Assembly: GCF_021730615.1 (NCBI RefSeq)
Contig: NZ_JAJLMN010000001.1
Span: forward strand, 5,237,501 to 5,301,500
Reading direction: 5' to 3'
From: Lichenibacterium dinghuense
GTDB lineage: Bacteria > Pseudomonadota > Alphaproteobacteria > Rhizobiales > Beijerinckiaceae
Length of the DNA: 64,000 nt
Shown one piece after another: positions 51,869-60,444 of the stretch. The notes under the pieces are model-generated. The model did no database searches and was not told the origin of the DNA. It saw only the letters and a list, made by a program, of their open reading frames with translations. A program made the translations under genes and the position numbers. Within the stretch, counting starts at the first letter, position 1, and each line of letters opens with the position of its first letter.

Positions 51869-52354
51869 TTGGCCGACGCGGGCTTCCGCTTCCTGTACCG
51901 CGAGGATCGCGGCCGCATCGACCGTGCCCTGTGGTGGCGGGCGACGCTGCCGCTCGCCGTCCTGGTCGGGCTCGCGACGGCGGGGTGGCTCGCCGTGCGG
52001 CCCTACGCGGTTCACGACCTCCGCAGCCAGCCCTTCATCGACGGCGCGACCGTGGGGGCCTACCTCTACCTCGCGCTCTACGCCTTTGGCCTGATCCTGG
52101 CCGCGGTCTGCTCCTACAACGTGTCGGCCAAGCGCTTCCGCGACCGCGGTCGCGCGGGCCGCTGGGCCGCGGTTCTGCCGCTCGCCGCCTTCCTCACCGG
52201 CGCGCTGGTGTGGTTCATCCCGCAGAGCTTCGGCGACGTCCCCGACTGGGCCGGCCGCGTCGCCGAGGTGGCGCTGCTGATCGTGGTGGCCTGGAACGTC
52301 GTCGACCTCGGCGTCGGGCCGACCGAGCCGCGGAACCGGAGGGTGCTGCCGTGA
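51869..52354 (+). CDS. DUF805 membrane protein
   Basis: About 161 residues with four hydrophobic helices, beginning with the DUF805 pattern [26 protein letters not shown] and the internal [20 protein letters not shown]. No ATG precedes the domain; TTG at 51869, seven bases after the dapD stop, is the best start. The last bases overlap the dapE start (TGATG). Its place between dapD and dapE is recurrent in related genomes as far as I know, but no role in DAP synthesis is established. Confidence 0.8.
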   Translation: MADAGFRFLYREDRGRIDRALWWRATLPLAVLVGLATAGWLAVRPYAVHDLRSQPFIDGATVGAYLYLALYAFGLILAAVCSYNVSAKRFRDRGRAGRWAAVLPLAAFLTGALVWFIPQSFGDVPDWAGRVAEVALLIVVAWNVVDLGVGPTEPRNRRVLP

Positions 52355-53511
52355 TGACGACGCCCTCCGCCCTCGACGTCCTACAGGCGCTGCTGCGCTG
52401 CCCCTCCGTCACACCGGCCGCGGGCGGGGCGCTCGACATGATCCAGGGTCTGCTGGAGCCCGCCGGCTTCGCAGTGCACCGCGTCACCTTCTCGGAGCCC
52501 GGCACGCCGGACGTCGAGAACCTCTACGCCCGCATCGGCACGGGCGCGCCGCACCTCGTCTTCGCCGGGCACGTCGACGTGGTGCCGCCCGGCGACGCCG
52601 CAGCCTGGACGCACGCGCCCTTCTCGGGCGACGTCGCGGACGGCATGGTGTGGGGCCGCGGCGCCTGCGACATGAAGGGCGGGGTGGCGGCGGCCGTCGC
52701 GGCGGCTCTGGCCTGGGCAGCCCGCGGCGGGGCCGCCGCAGGCGGGTCGGTCTCGTTTCTGATCACCGGCGACGAGGAAGGGCCGGCCGTCAACGGCACC
52801 GCCAAGCTGCTCGACTGGGCGCGGGAGCGGGGCGAGCGTTTCGACGCCTGCGTGCTGGGCGAGCCGACGAACCCGGGCCGCATGGGCGAGATGATCAAGA
52901 ACGGCCGCCGCGGCTCGCTGACGGGCGAGATCACGGTCGAGGGCCGCCAGGGCCACGTCGCCTATCCGCACCTCGCCGACAACCCGATCCCGCGGCTGAT
53001 GCGGGCGCTCGCGGCGCTGACGTCCGCGCCGCTCGATGCCGGCACGGCGCATTTCGACCCCTCGAACCTTGAGATCGTGACGGTCGACACCGGCAACCCG
53101 TCGGCCAACGTCATCCCGGCGTCGTGCCGCGCCCGCTTCAACGTGCGCTTCAACGATCTGTGGACGCCCGAGTCGCTGTCGGACGAGATCCGCGCCCGCG
53201 TCGGCACGGCCGCGGTCGGCCCGCACCGCCTCGCCTTCGCGCCCTGCAACGCCCTGGCGTTCCTCACCGCGCCCGGCGCCTTCACGGCCCTGGTGGCCGC
53301 GGCCGTCGAGGCCGAGACGGGGGTGAAGCCGGCGCTGTCCACCACGGGCGGGACGTCGGACGCGCGCTTCATCGTCCGCGACTGCCCGGTGGTGGAGTTC
53401 GGGCTCGTCGGTCAGACCATGCACATGGTCGACGAGCGCGTGAGCGTCGCGGACGTCGCGGCGCTCGAACGCGTCTACGGCCGGGTGATCGCGGGCTTCC
53501 TCAGCGCTTGA
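52354..53511 (+). CDS. dapE: Succinyl-diaminopimelate desuccinylase
   Basis: Zinc enzyme releasing succinate from N-succinyl-LL-DAP in lysine and peptidoglycan synthesis; 385 residues, M20 family. Metal and catalytic residues are seen in [23 protein letters not shown], the catalytic Glu pair in [21 protein letters not shown] and the C-terminal HMVDERV. The dimerisation lid contains [28 protein letters not shown]. Start ATG at 52354 overlaps the DUF805 stop by one base; GTG at 52351 is possible. Ends 11 bases inside the convergent nitroreductase gene. Confidence 0.95.
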   Translation: MTTPSALDVLQALLRCPSVTPAAGGALDMIQGLLEPAGFAVHRVTFSEPGTPDVENLYARIGTGAPHLVFAGHVDVVPPGDAAAWTHAPFSGDVADGMVWGRGACDMKGGVAAAVAAALAWAARGGAAAGGSVSFLITGDEEGPAVNGTAKLLDWARERGERFDACVLGEPTNPGRMGEMIKNGRRGSLTGEITVEGRQGHVAYPHLADNPIPRLMRALAALTSAPLDAGTAHFDPSNLEIVTVDTGNPSANVIPASCRARFNVRFNDLWTPESLSDEIRARVGTAAVGPHRLAFAPCNALAFLTAPGAFTALVAAAVEAETGVKPALSTTGGTSDARFIVRDCPVVEFGLVGQTMHMVDERVSVADVAALERVYGRVIAGFLSA

Positions 53512-54097
53512 AGCCGCCTTCCAGCGCGATCTCGGCAAGCGGCCTGCGCCCGCTCGGCATCTCGCGCGCCTGGAGCTTCTCGGGCAACGAGCCGGGGTCG
53601 CCGATGCGCCCGAGCGCGATGGCGCATTCGAGGCGATAGCCCTGCGGGACGTCGAGCTCCGCGAAGGCGCGCTCGAAATCGACGCCGACCATGCCGTGGG
53701 TGTACCAGCCGCGCATCTGCGCCTGGATGGCGAAGCTCATCCAGGCCGCGCCCGCGTCGAACGTGTGGGAGCGCGACGGCACGTCCTTGTCCTGCCCCGG
53801 CGGCCGCATCAGCGAGTTCGATGCGACGAAGACCAGCGCCGCGGCGTCCTTGGCCCAGCTCTGGTTGGCCGGCACCAGGAGGTCGAGCAGCTTGTCGAAC
53901 GCCGGCGTGCCGCGGCGCCCGTAGACGAAGCGCGCCGGCTGCGAGTTGTAGGCCGAAGGTGCCCAGCGCGCCGCTTCGAGAAGGCCGAGCAGGTCCTCCT
54001 CCGATATCGCGTCGGCCGCGAAGGCGCGGGGCGACCATCTGTCGAGGAACACGGGCTCGATCGGATGCTCGGGCTGGCGGGGGGACAGGGTGCTCAT
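53501..54097 (-). CDS. Nitroreductase-family protein
   Basis: FMN-dependent NAD(P)H oxidoreductase fold, 198 residues. The N-terminal RWSPRAF block and [21 protein letters not shown] bind FMN phosphate; [30 protein letters not shown] is the central helix region, and the C-terminal [11 protein letters not shown] is typical. Substrate cannot be predicted. Start ATG at 54097 (MSTLSPRQP). It converges with dapE by an 11-base overlap and is divergent from a MaoC gene. Confidence 0.88.
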   Translation of the reverse strand: MSTLSPRQPEHPIEPVFLDRWSPRAFAADAISEEDLLGLLEAARWAPSAYNSQPARFVYGRRGTPAFDKLLDLLVPANQSWAKDAAALVFVASNSLMRPPGQDKDVPSRSHTFDAGAAWMSFAIQAQMRGWYTHGMVGVDFERAFAELDVPQGYRLECAIALGRIGDPGSLPEKLQAREMPSGRRPLAEIALEGGFKR

Positions 54098-54203
54098 GGC
54101 GGGGCCTCGACGATCGCCGGCGCGCCGCCGGCTTCCGCCCGCACTTGCCGTCCTTCGCGCCGTTTCGCAAGCTGGGCCGGCGCGGCGGCGGGGAGAGCGG
54201 ACG

Positions 54204-54686
54204 ATGGCGGGCGACGGCAGGGCGGCTTCGGCCTCGGGCGGGCTGACCCTCGACGATCTCAGCGTCGGCCAGCGCTTCGAGAGCGGCACCCACGCCCTCG
54301 ACGAGGCGCAGATCGTCGCCTTCGCGGCCCAGTTCGACCCTCAACGCTTCCACCTCGACGCCGAGGCCGCGCGGGACACGCTGTTCGGCGGCCTCGCGGC
54401 GAGCGGCTGGCATACGGCGTCGATCACCATGCGGCTGCTGGTCGGCGGCGGCGCGCCCTTCGCGGGCGGGCTGATCGGCGCCGGCGGCGAGATCGCCTGG
54501 CCGCGGCCGACCCGGCCGGGCGACGTGCTGCAGGTGTTCAGCGTGGTTCAGGAGGTGACGCCGTCCCGCTTCAAACCCGAGCGCGGCTCCGTCACGCTGC
54601 TGAGCGAGACGCGCAACCAGCGCGGGGAGGTGGTGCAGACCTTGAAGGCCCGCCTGATCGTGCCCCGGCGGGGGCCTGCCGGCTGA
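54204..54686 (+). CDS. MaoC-family hydratase
   Basis: 160 residues, hot-dog fold of (R)-enoyl-CoA hydratases. It shows LTLDDLSVGQRFESGTHALDE, the catalytic region FAAQFDPQRFHLDAEAARDTLFGGLAASGWH and WPRPTRPGDVLQVF. Start ATG at 54204 with GGGGAGAG upstream. A role in acyl-CoA metabolism is inferred; no fatty-acid genes lie next to it, so it may act in trans to the fad operon. Confidence 0.87.
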   Translation: MAGDGRAASASGGLTLDDLSVGQRFESGTHALDEAQIVAFAAQFDPQRFHLDAEAARDTLFGGLAASGWHTASITMRLLVGGGAPFAGGLIGAGGEIAWPRPTRPGDVLQVFSVVQEVTPSRFKPERGSVTLLSETRNQRGEVVQTLKARLIVPRRGPAG

Positions 54687-54745
54687 GGAACCGCTCAGCC
54701 AGGGCCGCATTTTCGAGGTTACGTCCACAGGGGTTTGACCCGACC

Positions 54746-55108
54746 ATGCGCTTCACGTCCTCAGCTTTCGTCGTCTGCGCGCTGCTCGGCGCGACGCCCG
54801 CCCTCGCGCAGGTCCTCCCCACGCCGCAGGATCCTGTCGCCCCGCTGATGCACGGCGCGCTCGTCTACCACGGCAACTATTGCGGCCCGGGCAACAAGGG
54901 CGTGCATCCCGCCCCCGTCGACGCCCTGGACGCGGCCTGCATGCGCCACGACGCCTGCGTGAAGGATTTCAAGATTCCGTCCTGCGGCTGCAACGCCCGC
55001 CTGGCTGAGGAGGCCGCCGCCGTGGCGGCCGACGCGAGCGCACCCGCTCAGGAGCGCGAAGCCGCGGACTTTACCGCCCGCGGCGCCCGGGCGCTCCCCT
55101 GCCAGTGA
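54746..55108 (+). CDS. Secreted phospholipase-A2-like protein
   Basis: 120 residues. Signal peptide of about 21 residues (LLGATPALA|Q), then a PLA2-type core: HGNYCGPGNKG (Cys46, the Ca2+ loop pattern), PVDALDAACMRHDACVKDF with the catalytic His68-Asp69 pair, and SCGCNARL (Cys80, Cys82). Only one Cys precedes the HD motif where animal enzymes have two. The rest is helical and Ala/Glu-rich. Predicted calcium-dependent lipid hydrolase in the periplasm or outside; it could also be an inactive structural relative. Stand-alone gene with no immunity-like partner obvious. Confidence 0.75.
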   Translation: MRFTSSAFVVCALLGATPALAQVLPTPQDPVAPLMHGALVYHGNYCGPGNKGVHPAPVDALDAACMRHDACVKDFKIPSCGCNARLAEEAAAVAADASAPAQEREAADFTARGARALPCQ

Positions 55109-55208
55109 TGGTGAGACGGGGCCCGCTGGATGCCCTCGGGACGCGGATCCCGGCGCCGCCCGGGCCCGTGAAGCGGCGCCGCGGCCTCACGATCGGCCGG
55201 GCGTCGTG

Positions 55209-55484
55209 TCAGGCTGCCCCGCCCGGCTCGCCGTCCGGCATCGGATGGGAGCGGTAGGCCTGTTCGATATAGGCGAGGTTGATCAGCGCGCTGCCGCGTT
55301 CGGGGTAGACGCCGACGTTCATGCGCGGCGTCGCTTCCAACTCCTCGATGACGAAGTTCAGAGCGGAGCGCAGGTCCGGAAAATCCCTCGTCTCGGCGTC
55401 CTTGCCGGCGTTGCCGACCTGCTCGCTCGACATCTCCGGGCTCCACCGCACCACCGCGGGCGAGTCCCACACCAGATCGGCCAT
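55209..55484 (-). CDS. Small hypothetical protein
   Basis: 91 residues, soluble, acidic. A central helix DFPDLRSALNFVIEELEATPRMNVGVYP and a short tail EQAYRSHPMPDGEPGG are the only features. I do not recognise a family. The ATG at 55484 has a convincing GAGGAGCG upstream, and upstream in-frame sequence becomes compositionally different, so this start is preferred. It faces the orphan membrane protein gene across a 336-base gap. Confidence 0.6.
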   Translation of the reverse strand: MADLVWDSPAVVRWSPEMSSEQVGNAGKDAETRDFPDLRSALNFVIEELEATPRMNVGVYPERGSALINLAYIEQAYRSHPMPDGEPGGAA

Positions 55485-55820
55485 CACGCGCTCCTCCTGT
55501 TCGACGGCATCGCAACGCGCGGCGGGACGAAACGGACGCGTCGGCGGTTTGAATCGGCTGGGAGCGGGCCGGATCGCCAGCCCTCCTTGGGCCACCTGCA
55601 GTCCCGTCAAGCGCAGGACCGTCAGGCCTTGGCGCGGAAGTCTTGATTCGAAACAGGACGCGTGCAAATGTCTCGATTGATTTAAGCCGAATGCCGTATT
55701 TGACTGCGAATCGAAACTCTGTCCATTCCTGCGCCGCCTGAGCGTCGATTGCTCCAGGATCTCCGCCAACGCTTGTCATCAGTGCGGCGTCAGCGCCGGC
55801 CATCGCATGAAGTGTCGATC
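55485..55820. other. Divergent intergenic region with lower G/C
   Basis: 336 bases between a 91-aa ORF and the orphan membrane protein. The half nearer the membrane gene is markedly richer in A/T than the surroundings and must contain its promoter, though no clear -35/-10 pair was found. No tRNA, inverted repeat end or attachment-like direct repeat was seen. Confidence 0.4.
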
Positions 55821-57182
55821 ATGCATTTGCTCCTTCGAACTTTGCAGTTTCAGGCCGTCCTCGCCGCTTCTGCCCTCGTCGCCATCGCCATACCGGTGAT
55901 CTTCATCGGGGTTCGCGAGTCGACGAAGCACCAGAGGCGCAAGATCGTCGAAGACTTGAGTACGATCTTCGACAGGCAGGATGGAGTGGCAGCCATCCCT
56001 TCGTTCGAATTTGTGAAATATAAGTACAACCCGGACGAGAGAAGACAGGCACGATCGGGCGTCGATCATGATTTCAAAATCTTTCAATGGATTGTTGGTA
56101 TTGCTCCACTGTGCCTATTCCTGTTTGCTATGAACACCTTCAGTTTGACCGTCGTACTGCACGCAGCATTCAAAGTAAGTTTCCGTGGCATCTCGCCTTG
56201 GCTGGAGCACGATGGTCGACTGCCGCTGTTCGCCTGGGTTGTTCTCTCGTCATTCGCCGGTGGGCTGTTGTTCACCATGCGGGCCTTCAAGCAGGCGGTC
56301 AATAACTTCGACATGAGCCCGCTCTCGCTGGTGGGTGCCATCGTCAACTTGACGTTCGGACCGGCGGTCGCTTTACTGCTTGTCTTCTCGATCCTCAAGG
56401 TACCGGATGCCTTCGGCAGAGACTCGGGCACAGCCCTATTCCCGTTGGTGCTGGTCACGGCCTTTGCGGCCGGGTACTACCCAGAGGTGGCTATACGCCA
56501 GCTTATGAGGCTCTCCCGCCTGCGCGGCTACAAAAAATTCGATGCAACTCTGTACAACGAATTTAAAGCGATTCCAGTCGACGTGATCGACGGTATCGAC
56601 GCTGAGATTCGCGCTCGGCTGAGCGACTATCACATCGACTCCGTCCAGAATCTCGCCACCGCGAATCCACTGATGCTGTTCGTTGAGACGCCGTATGGCG
56701 TCTATGAGATCATGGATTGGGTTGCGCAGGCACAGCTTTGCTCCTCAGTCGGCCCACAGGCCTTGCTTCAGCTCTGGAATTTGGGCATCCGCACCATCTT
56801 CGACCTGGAGCGCGTTGCCCTCGATCCGCGGTGTCGCGACGACACGCTGACGGGGCAGATCGGCGATATTCTCTGGTCGTCGGAAGACTATGCGAATGCG
56901 CGTCAGGCGAAATACACCTCCGATCATTCACCTCATCCGCCTCTGCAGGCGATCGAGGCTAACATCCGCATGCGGATCGCAAACCCTCACGCTTTGAGAC
57001 TCAGGCAGATCTTCAATCAGGTCAGCTATAGCCTCGGCGACGATGCCCGCCGTCTGCCATCCGTCGGTCGACCCTCACGGCGACGTTTCCCCATTCGCCG
57101 GCGTCCGTTGTTGGCACGTCGGGCCGGCCGCGCCACGGCGGCGGCGATAAGCTTCTTGACCCTGTGGATTCCGACGCCCTGA
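55821..57182 (+). CDS. Uncharacterised multi-pass membrane protein with a conserved-looking C-terminal helical domain
   Basis: About 453 residues. Five or more hydrophobic segments are seen: residues 10-30, WIVGIAPLCLFLFAMNTFSL, LFAWVVLSSFAGGLLF, LVGAIVNLTFGPAVALLLVF and ALFPLVLVTAFAAGYY. A soluble part then follows with IDGIDAEIRARLSDYHIDSV, NLATANPLMLFVETPYG and EIMDWVAQAQLC, then ALLQLWNLGIRTIFDLERVAL, reading like a helix-hairpin-helix or SAM-like repeat pair. The final 45 residues are Arg-rich. I recall similar LATANP/DWVAQAQL sequences in unannotated proteins but no function. Codon use is much less G/C-biased than neighbours, which suggests horizontal gain. Start ATG at 55821 is chosen at the first helix; the frame is open to 55749. 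Confidence 0.78.
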   Translation: MHLLLRTLQFQAVLAASALVAIAIPVIFIGVRESTKHQRRKIVEDLSTIFDRQDGVAAIPSFEFVKYKYNPDERRQARSGVDHDFKIFQWIVGIAPLCLFLFAMNTFSLTVVLHAAFKVSFRGISPWLEHDGRLPLFAWVVLSSFAGGLLFTMRAFKQAVNNFDMSPLSLVGAIVNLTFGPAVALLLVFSILKVPDAFGRDSGTALFPLVLVTAFAAGYYPEVAIRQLMRLSRLRGYKKFDATLYNEFKAIPVDVIDGIDAEIRARLSDYHIDSVQNLATANPLMLFVETPYGVYEIMDWVAQAQLCSSVGPQALLQLWNLGIRTIFDLERVALDPRCRDDTLTGQIGDILWSSEDYANARQAKYTSDHSPHPPLQAIEANIRMRIANPHALRLRQIFNQVSYSLGDDARRLPSVGRPSRRRFPIRRRPLLARRAGRATAAAISFLTLWIPTP

Positions 57183-57206
57183 CCCATCGACGCGAGTGGC
57201 CTCACC

Positions 57207-57779
57207 TCACCGTGCCAGCACGAGGCGTCCGCGGTCGATCCTGACCGTCGACAGGCGCGACAGGAAGCTCATGCCGAGCAGCGTCTGGCCGAGCTGCCCC
57301 CGGCCGCTGACCAGCGCCGCCACGTCGCGCAGCTCGATGCCGCCGAGGCGCACCGAAGCGAGCTGCACCTTGGCGACACGGGCGCTGCCGTTGGCTGTGT
57401 TGACCGCATACCGGTAGTCGGAGGGCGCCGGGTGGACGCCGACCCGGTCCGCGTCCTCGGCGCTGAGACACACGAAAGTCGCACCCGTGTCGACCAGGAC
57501 GGGCAGGCGCTGCCCGTCGATCTCGACGGTGGTCTGGAACTGGCCCAGGCGGTCGGCGCCGATCCATTCCTCGCCGAAGGGCGACGCCGCCGCCACGGCG
57601 GGAGCGGCCTGAGCGAGCTGTGCGAGGCGGGGCGGAGGGGGATCGGGCGCCCGCGCGCCGATGGCCTCGCGAGCGGCGTCCCAGAGCGCGATGCGGCGGC
57701 CGGCATCGAGGCTCGACAGCTGGTGCCCGGCCAGCAGCGCCACCACGGCGCAGCCGACCGCTCCCTTCACGACACCCAT
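57207..57779 (-). CDS. Retropepsin-like aspartic protease (TIGR02281 type)
   Basis: 190 residues. An N-terminal hydrophobic segment (AVGCAVVALLAGH) anchors the protein or acts as a signal, a Pro/Ala linker follows, and a single clan AA domain has the catalytic motif VLVDTGATFVCLS with Asp97-Thr98-Gly99. Further blocks are ANGSARVAKVQLASVRLGGIEL and LLGMSFLSRLS, the family C-terminal signature. As a single-domain protease it should work as a dimer in the periplasm. Substrate unknown. The adjacent low-G/C membrane gene is convergent, 24 bases away. Confidence 0.87.
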   Translation of the reverse strand: MGVVKGAVGCAVVALLAGHQLSSLDAGRRIALWDAAREAIGARAPDPPPPRLAQLAQAAPAVAAASPFGEEWIGADRLGQFQTTVEIDGQRLPVLVDTGATFVCLSAEDADRVGVHPAPSDYRYAVNTANGSARVAKVQLASVRLGGIELRDVAALVSGRGQLGQTLLGMSFLSRLSTVRIDRGRLVLAR

Positions 57780-57914
57780 GCCGAACCCCCTCCGCCCGCG
57801 GGGCCGAGCTTCGCCTCCGGCGGGCTACCGTGCCGTTGACGGGCGGGGCCTATCCGCGGACGCGGTGAGCGGGACGTTGACCGGATCCGTCGAAAGCGGG
57901 ACGATCCGGCGACC

Positions 57915-58820
57915 TTAAACGGCTGAGCGGGCCAGCAGCGCGTCGACCGCGGCGGCGTCGGGGATCGAGGGTTGGGCGCCCGCCGTCGTGCAGGCCAGCG
58001 AGCCCGCCGCCGTCCCGCGCCGCATCGCCTCGCCGAAGGGCAGGCCGGCGTCGAGCGCCGCCGCGAAGAACCCGACGAAGCTGTCGCCCGCCGCCGTGGT
58101 GTCCACCGCGAGGACGCGCGGGCAGGGCGCGCGGTGCTCCGCGCCGCCCTCCCAGCCGACCGCGCCCTCGGCGCCCAGCGTCACCACGGTCGCGCCGACG
58201 CCGAACCGCGTCCGCAGGTGCGCGGCGAGGCCCGCATGGTCGTCCGGCAGGCCGAGGAAGCCGGCGAGGTCGGCAGCCTCGTGCTCGTTGACCACCATGA
58301 CGTCGACCAGCGCCAGGAAGCCGTCCGGCACGCGGCCGGAGGGCGCGAGGTTGAGCACCGTCCGCAGCCCGCGGGCGCGCGCCGCGCGGGCCGCCGCTTC
58401 GCCTTCGCGGTCGGGCACCTCGCGCTGGAGCAGCAGCAGGCCGCCGTTCGCCGGCAGGGCGTCGAGCTGCGCGGCCTGCGCTTCGGCGTTGGCGCCGGCC
58501 GCCACCGTGATGGCGTTGGCGCCGTCCGCGTCGACCGCGATGAAGGCCGCGCCCGTCGGCGCGTCCACCGCGGCGACCCCGGCGAGATCGACGCCGGCTT
58601 GGCGGAGCAGCGCCAGCGCGGGTTCGGCGAAGCCGTCGCGCCCCACGGCACCGACCAGGACGGTCTCGGCTCCGGCACGGCGGGCCGCCAGCGCCTGGTT
58701 GGCGCCCTTTCCGCCCGGGATGGCGCGGTAGGAGCCGCCCATCACCGTCTCGCCCGGCGCGGCGATGCGCTCAACCGCCGTGACGAGGTCGATGTTGACC
58801 GAGCCGAAGACGGCGATCAT
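57915..58820 (-). CDS. rbsK: Ribokinase-family sugar kinase
   Basis: PfkB-family kinase, 301 residues, closest in style to ribokinase: FGSVNIDLVTAVERI, the GGKGANQALAARRAG sugar-binding block, and the C-terminal AVDTTAAGDSFVGFFAAAL with the catalytic Asp in AAGD and the anion hole. It is the last gene of the galactonate operon and overlaps the aldolase gene (start inside its stop codon, 4 bases). In this context it may phosphorylate another sugar or sugar acid; since dgoK already provides the keto-deoxy-galactonate kinase, ribose or a related pentose is a simple alternative. Confidence 0.87.
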   Translation of the reverse strand: MIAVFGSVNIDLVTAVERIAAPGETVMGGSYRAIPGGKGANQALAARRAGAETVLVGAVGRDGFAEPALALLRQAGVDLAGVAAVDAPTGAAFIAVDADGANAITVAAGANAEAQAAQLDALPANGGLLLLQREVPDREGEAAARAARARGLRTVLNLAPSGRVPDGFLALVDVMVVNEHEAADLAGFLGLPDDHAGLAAHLRTRFGVGATVVTLGAEGAVGWEGGAEHRAPCPRVLAVDTTAAGDSFVGFFAAALDAGLPFGEAMRRGTAAGSLACTTAGAQPSIPDAAAVDALLARSAV

Positions 58821-59545
58821 CGCTCGTCGTCCCCGCCCCGCTCCCGGCCACCCTCGCGGCCGTCGTCCCGCGGCAGGCCGCGGGCCTCGCCGTCCGGGTC
58901 CGCGAAGCCGCGGATGGCGTCCGTGAGGGCGCGGGCGCGCCGGCCCACCTCGTCCGGCGTCACGCCGGGCTTATAAAGCGACGAGCCGATGCCGAAGCCC
59001 TGCACGGGGCCACCGCGCCAGTCCTTCAGGCTGTCGGCCGACACGCCGCCGACGACCAGCAGGCGCGTCTTCTTCGGCAGCACCGCCGCCATGGCCTTGG
59101 CGACGTTCGGCGTCACGAGCTCGCCCGGGAACAGCTTCACCGCGTGGGCGCCGCATTTCAGCGCCGCGAAGGCTTCGGACGGCGTGAGGCAGCCCGGCAG
59201 CGACACCATCCCGCGGGCGCGGGTGCGGCGGATCACGGCGGCGTCGCAGTTCGGCGACACGACGATCTGGCCGCCGGCCTCGAACACGGCGTCGACCTGC
59301 TCGGGCTCCAGCACCGTGCCGGCTCCGACGCTGGCGCGGTTGCCCACGGCGCGGGCGAGGCGCGAGATGCTGTCGAGCGGCTCGGGCGAGTTCAGCGGCA
59401 CTTCGAGGATGGTGATGCCGGCCGCCACGAGGGCCTCCCCGACCGCAACGGCCTCGCGCGGCTGGATGCCGCGCAGGATGGCGACGATCGGCATGGCGCC
59501 GAAGCAGTCCTCGAAATGCGCCTCGAAGCGCGACGGTTCGGGCAT
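58817..59545 (-). CDS. dgoA: 2-dehydro-3-deoxy-6-phosphogalactonate aldolase
   Basis: Splits KDPGal into pyruvate and glyceraldehyde 3-phosphate, the last step of the De Ley-Doudoroff galactose path. 242 residues, class I aldolase: MPIVAILRGIQP with the active Glu/Arg region, GAGTVL, and the Schiff-base Lys in CGAHAVKLFPGELVTP. GIGSSLYKPGVTP is the phosphate loop. The last 30 residues are an unusual Arg/Gly/Asp-rich tail reaching into the overlap with rbsK. Preceded by dgoK at 4 bases distance. Confidence 0.93.
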   Translation of the reverse strand: MPEPSRFEAHFEDCFGAMPIVAILRGIQPREAVAVGEALVAAGITILEVPLNSPEPLDSISRLARAVGNRASVGAGTVLEPEQVDAVFEAGGQIVVSPNCDAAVIRRTRARGMVSLPGCLTPSEAFAALKCGAHAVKLFPGELVTPNVAKAMAAVLPKKTRLLVVGGVSADSLKDWRGGPVQGFGIGSSLYKPGVTPDEVGRRARALTDAIRGFADPDGEARGLPRDDGREGGRERGGDDER

Positions 59546-59549
59546 GGTC

Positions 59550-60440
59550 TCAGCTCCTCGCGGCCATGATGGTCTTCAGGCCGGCCAGCGTGACGGCGGG
59601 CGTGTCGTAGTCCTGCACGGCGAGGCCGCGCTCCGCCAGCGCGGCGCGATAGATCGAGCGCTGCGGCTCGCCCGCGACGAGATGCACGATCTTTGGCCGG
59701 CCGAACAGGTCGAGCGCGCCGGCGATCTCGGCCTCCACGATCAGCCGCGACAGGAACGGGCGCACGCCGCGCGGCGCGAGGTCGCCGCCGAGCACCCGCG
59801 CGCGCGCCTGGAACAGCGCCCGCGTCAGCCCGCCGGGCGGGCGCGCGGCCTCGGCCGCCAGGGCCGCGCCGGCGGGATCGTCGTGCGGCTCCTCGGCCAG
59901 CCGGCCCACGAAGGAGGCCGAGACGGCGGCGAAGAGCTCGCCGGTGACGAAGGTGGCGAAGCGGCTGATGCGGCCGTCCCGCATCTCGATCCACTTGCCG
60001 TGGGTGCCGGGCAGGCTGAGGAGCCCGTCGCGCACGCCCGTGCCGAGCGCCTGTGTCTCCTCGCCGCGCATCACGTCGTAGCTGCCGTCCGGCCAGCAAC
60101 ACTCGACGCCGGGCACGATCCTGACGCTCCGCCCCGCGTCCGGCACGGCGCAGAGGCACGCCGCGATCTCGTCCGCGCCGGCGGGGCAGGGCGCGTATGG
60201 CGCCTCCACCCAGCCGTTGCGGCTCCCCACCATGCCGGCCATCAGCACGGGGATGTCGGGATGGGCGTCGAACCAGGGCCGGCAGGCGGCGTCGAGCGCG
60301 GCGGGATAGCCGCCCGCCGCCACGGACTGCACGCCCGAATCGGCCTGCGCGGTCGCCGCGACGGCGCCGTCCGGGCCGACCAGGCTGGCGCGCAGGCGGG
60401 TGGTGCCCCAGTCGACGGCGATGAAGGCGGCCGGGCTCAT
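59550..60440 (-). CDS. dgoK: 2-dehydro-3-deoxygalactonokinase
   Basis: Phosphorylates 2-keto-3-deoxygalactonate for the aldolase encoded next. 296 residues of the actin-like kinase fold: FIAVDWGTTRLRASLV (phosphate 1), GMVGSRNGWVEAPY, MRGEETQALG, and SLPGTHGKWIEMRDG. Second gene of the operon; ATG at 60440 lies 4 bases after the stop of the dehydrogenase. Confidence 0.93.
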   Translation of the reverse strand: MSPAAFIAVDWGTTRLRASLVGPDGAVAATAQADSGVQSVAAGGYPAALDAACRPWFDAHPDIPVLMAGMVGSRNGWVEAPYAPCPAGADEIAACLCAVPDAGRSVRIVPGVECCWPDGSYDVMRGEETQALGTGVRDGLLSLPGTHGKWIEMRDGRISRFATFVTGELFAAVSASFVGRLAEEPHDDPAGAALAAEAARPPGGLTRALFQARARVLGGDLAPRGVRPFLSRLIVEAEIAGALDLFGRPKIVHLVAGEPQRSIYRAALAERGLAVQDYDTPAVTLAGLKTIMAARS

Positions 60441-60444
60441 CGCG

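Noticed and set aside
54746-57779. PLA2-like protein, orphan membrane protein and retropepsin-like protease as one defence island
   Set aside because: Genes are on different strands with separate promoters, only one has unusual composition, and no nuclease, helicase or mobile gene is present. Kept as separate observations.
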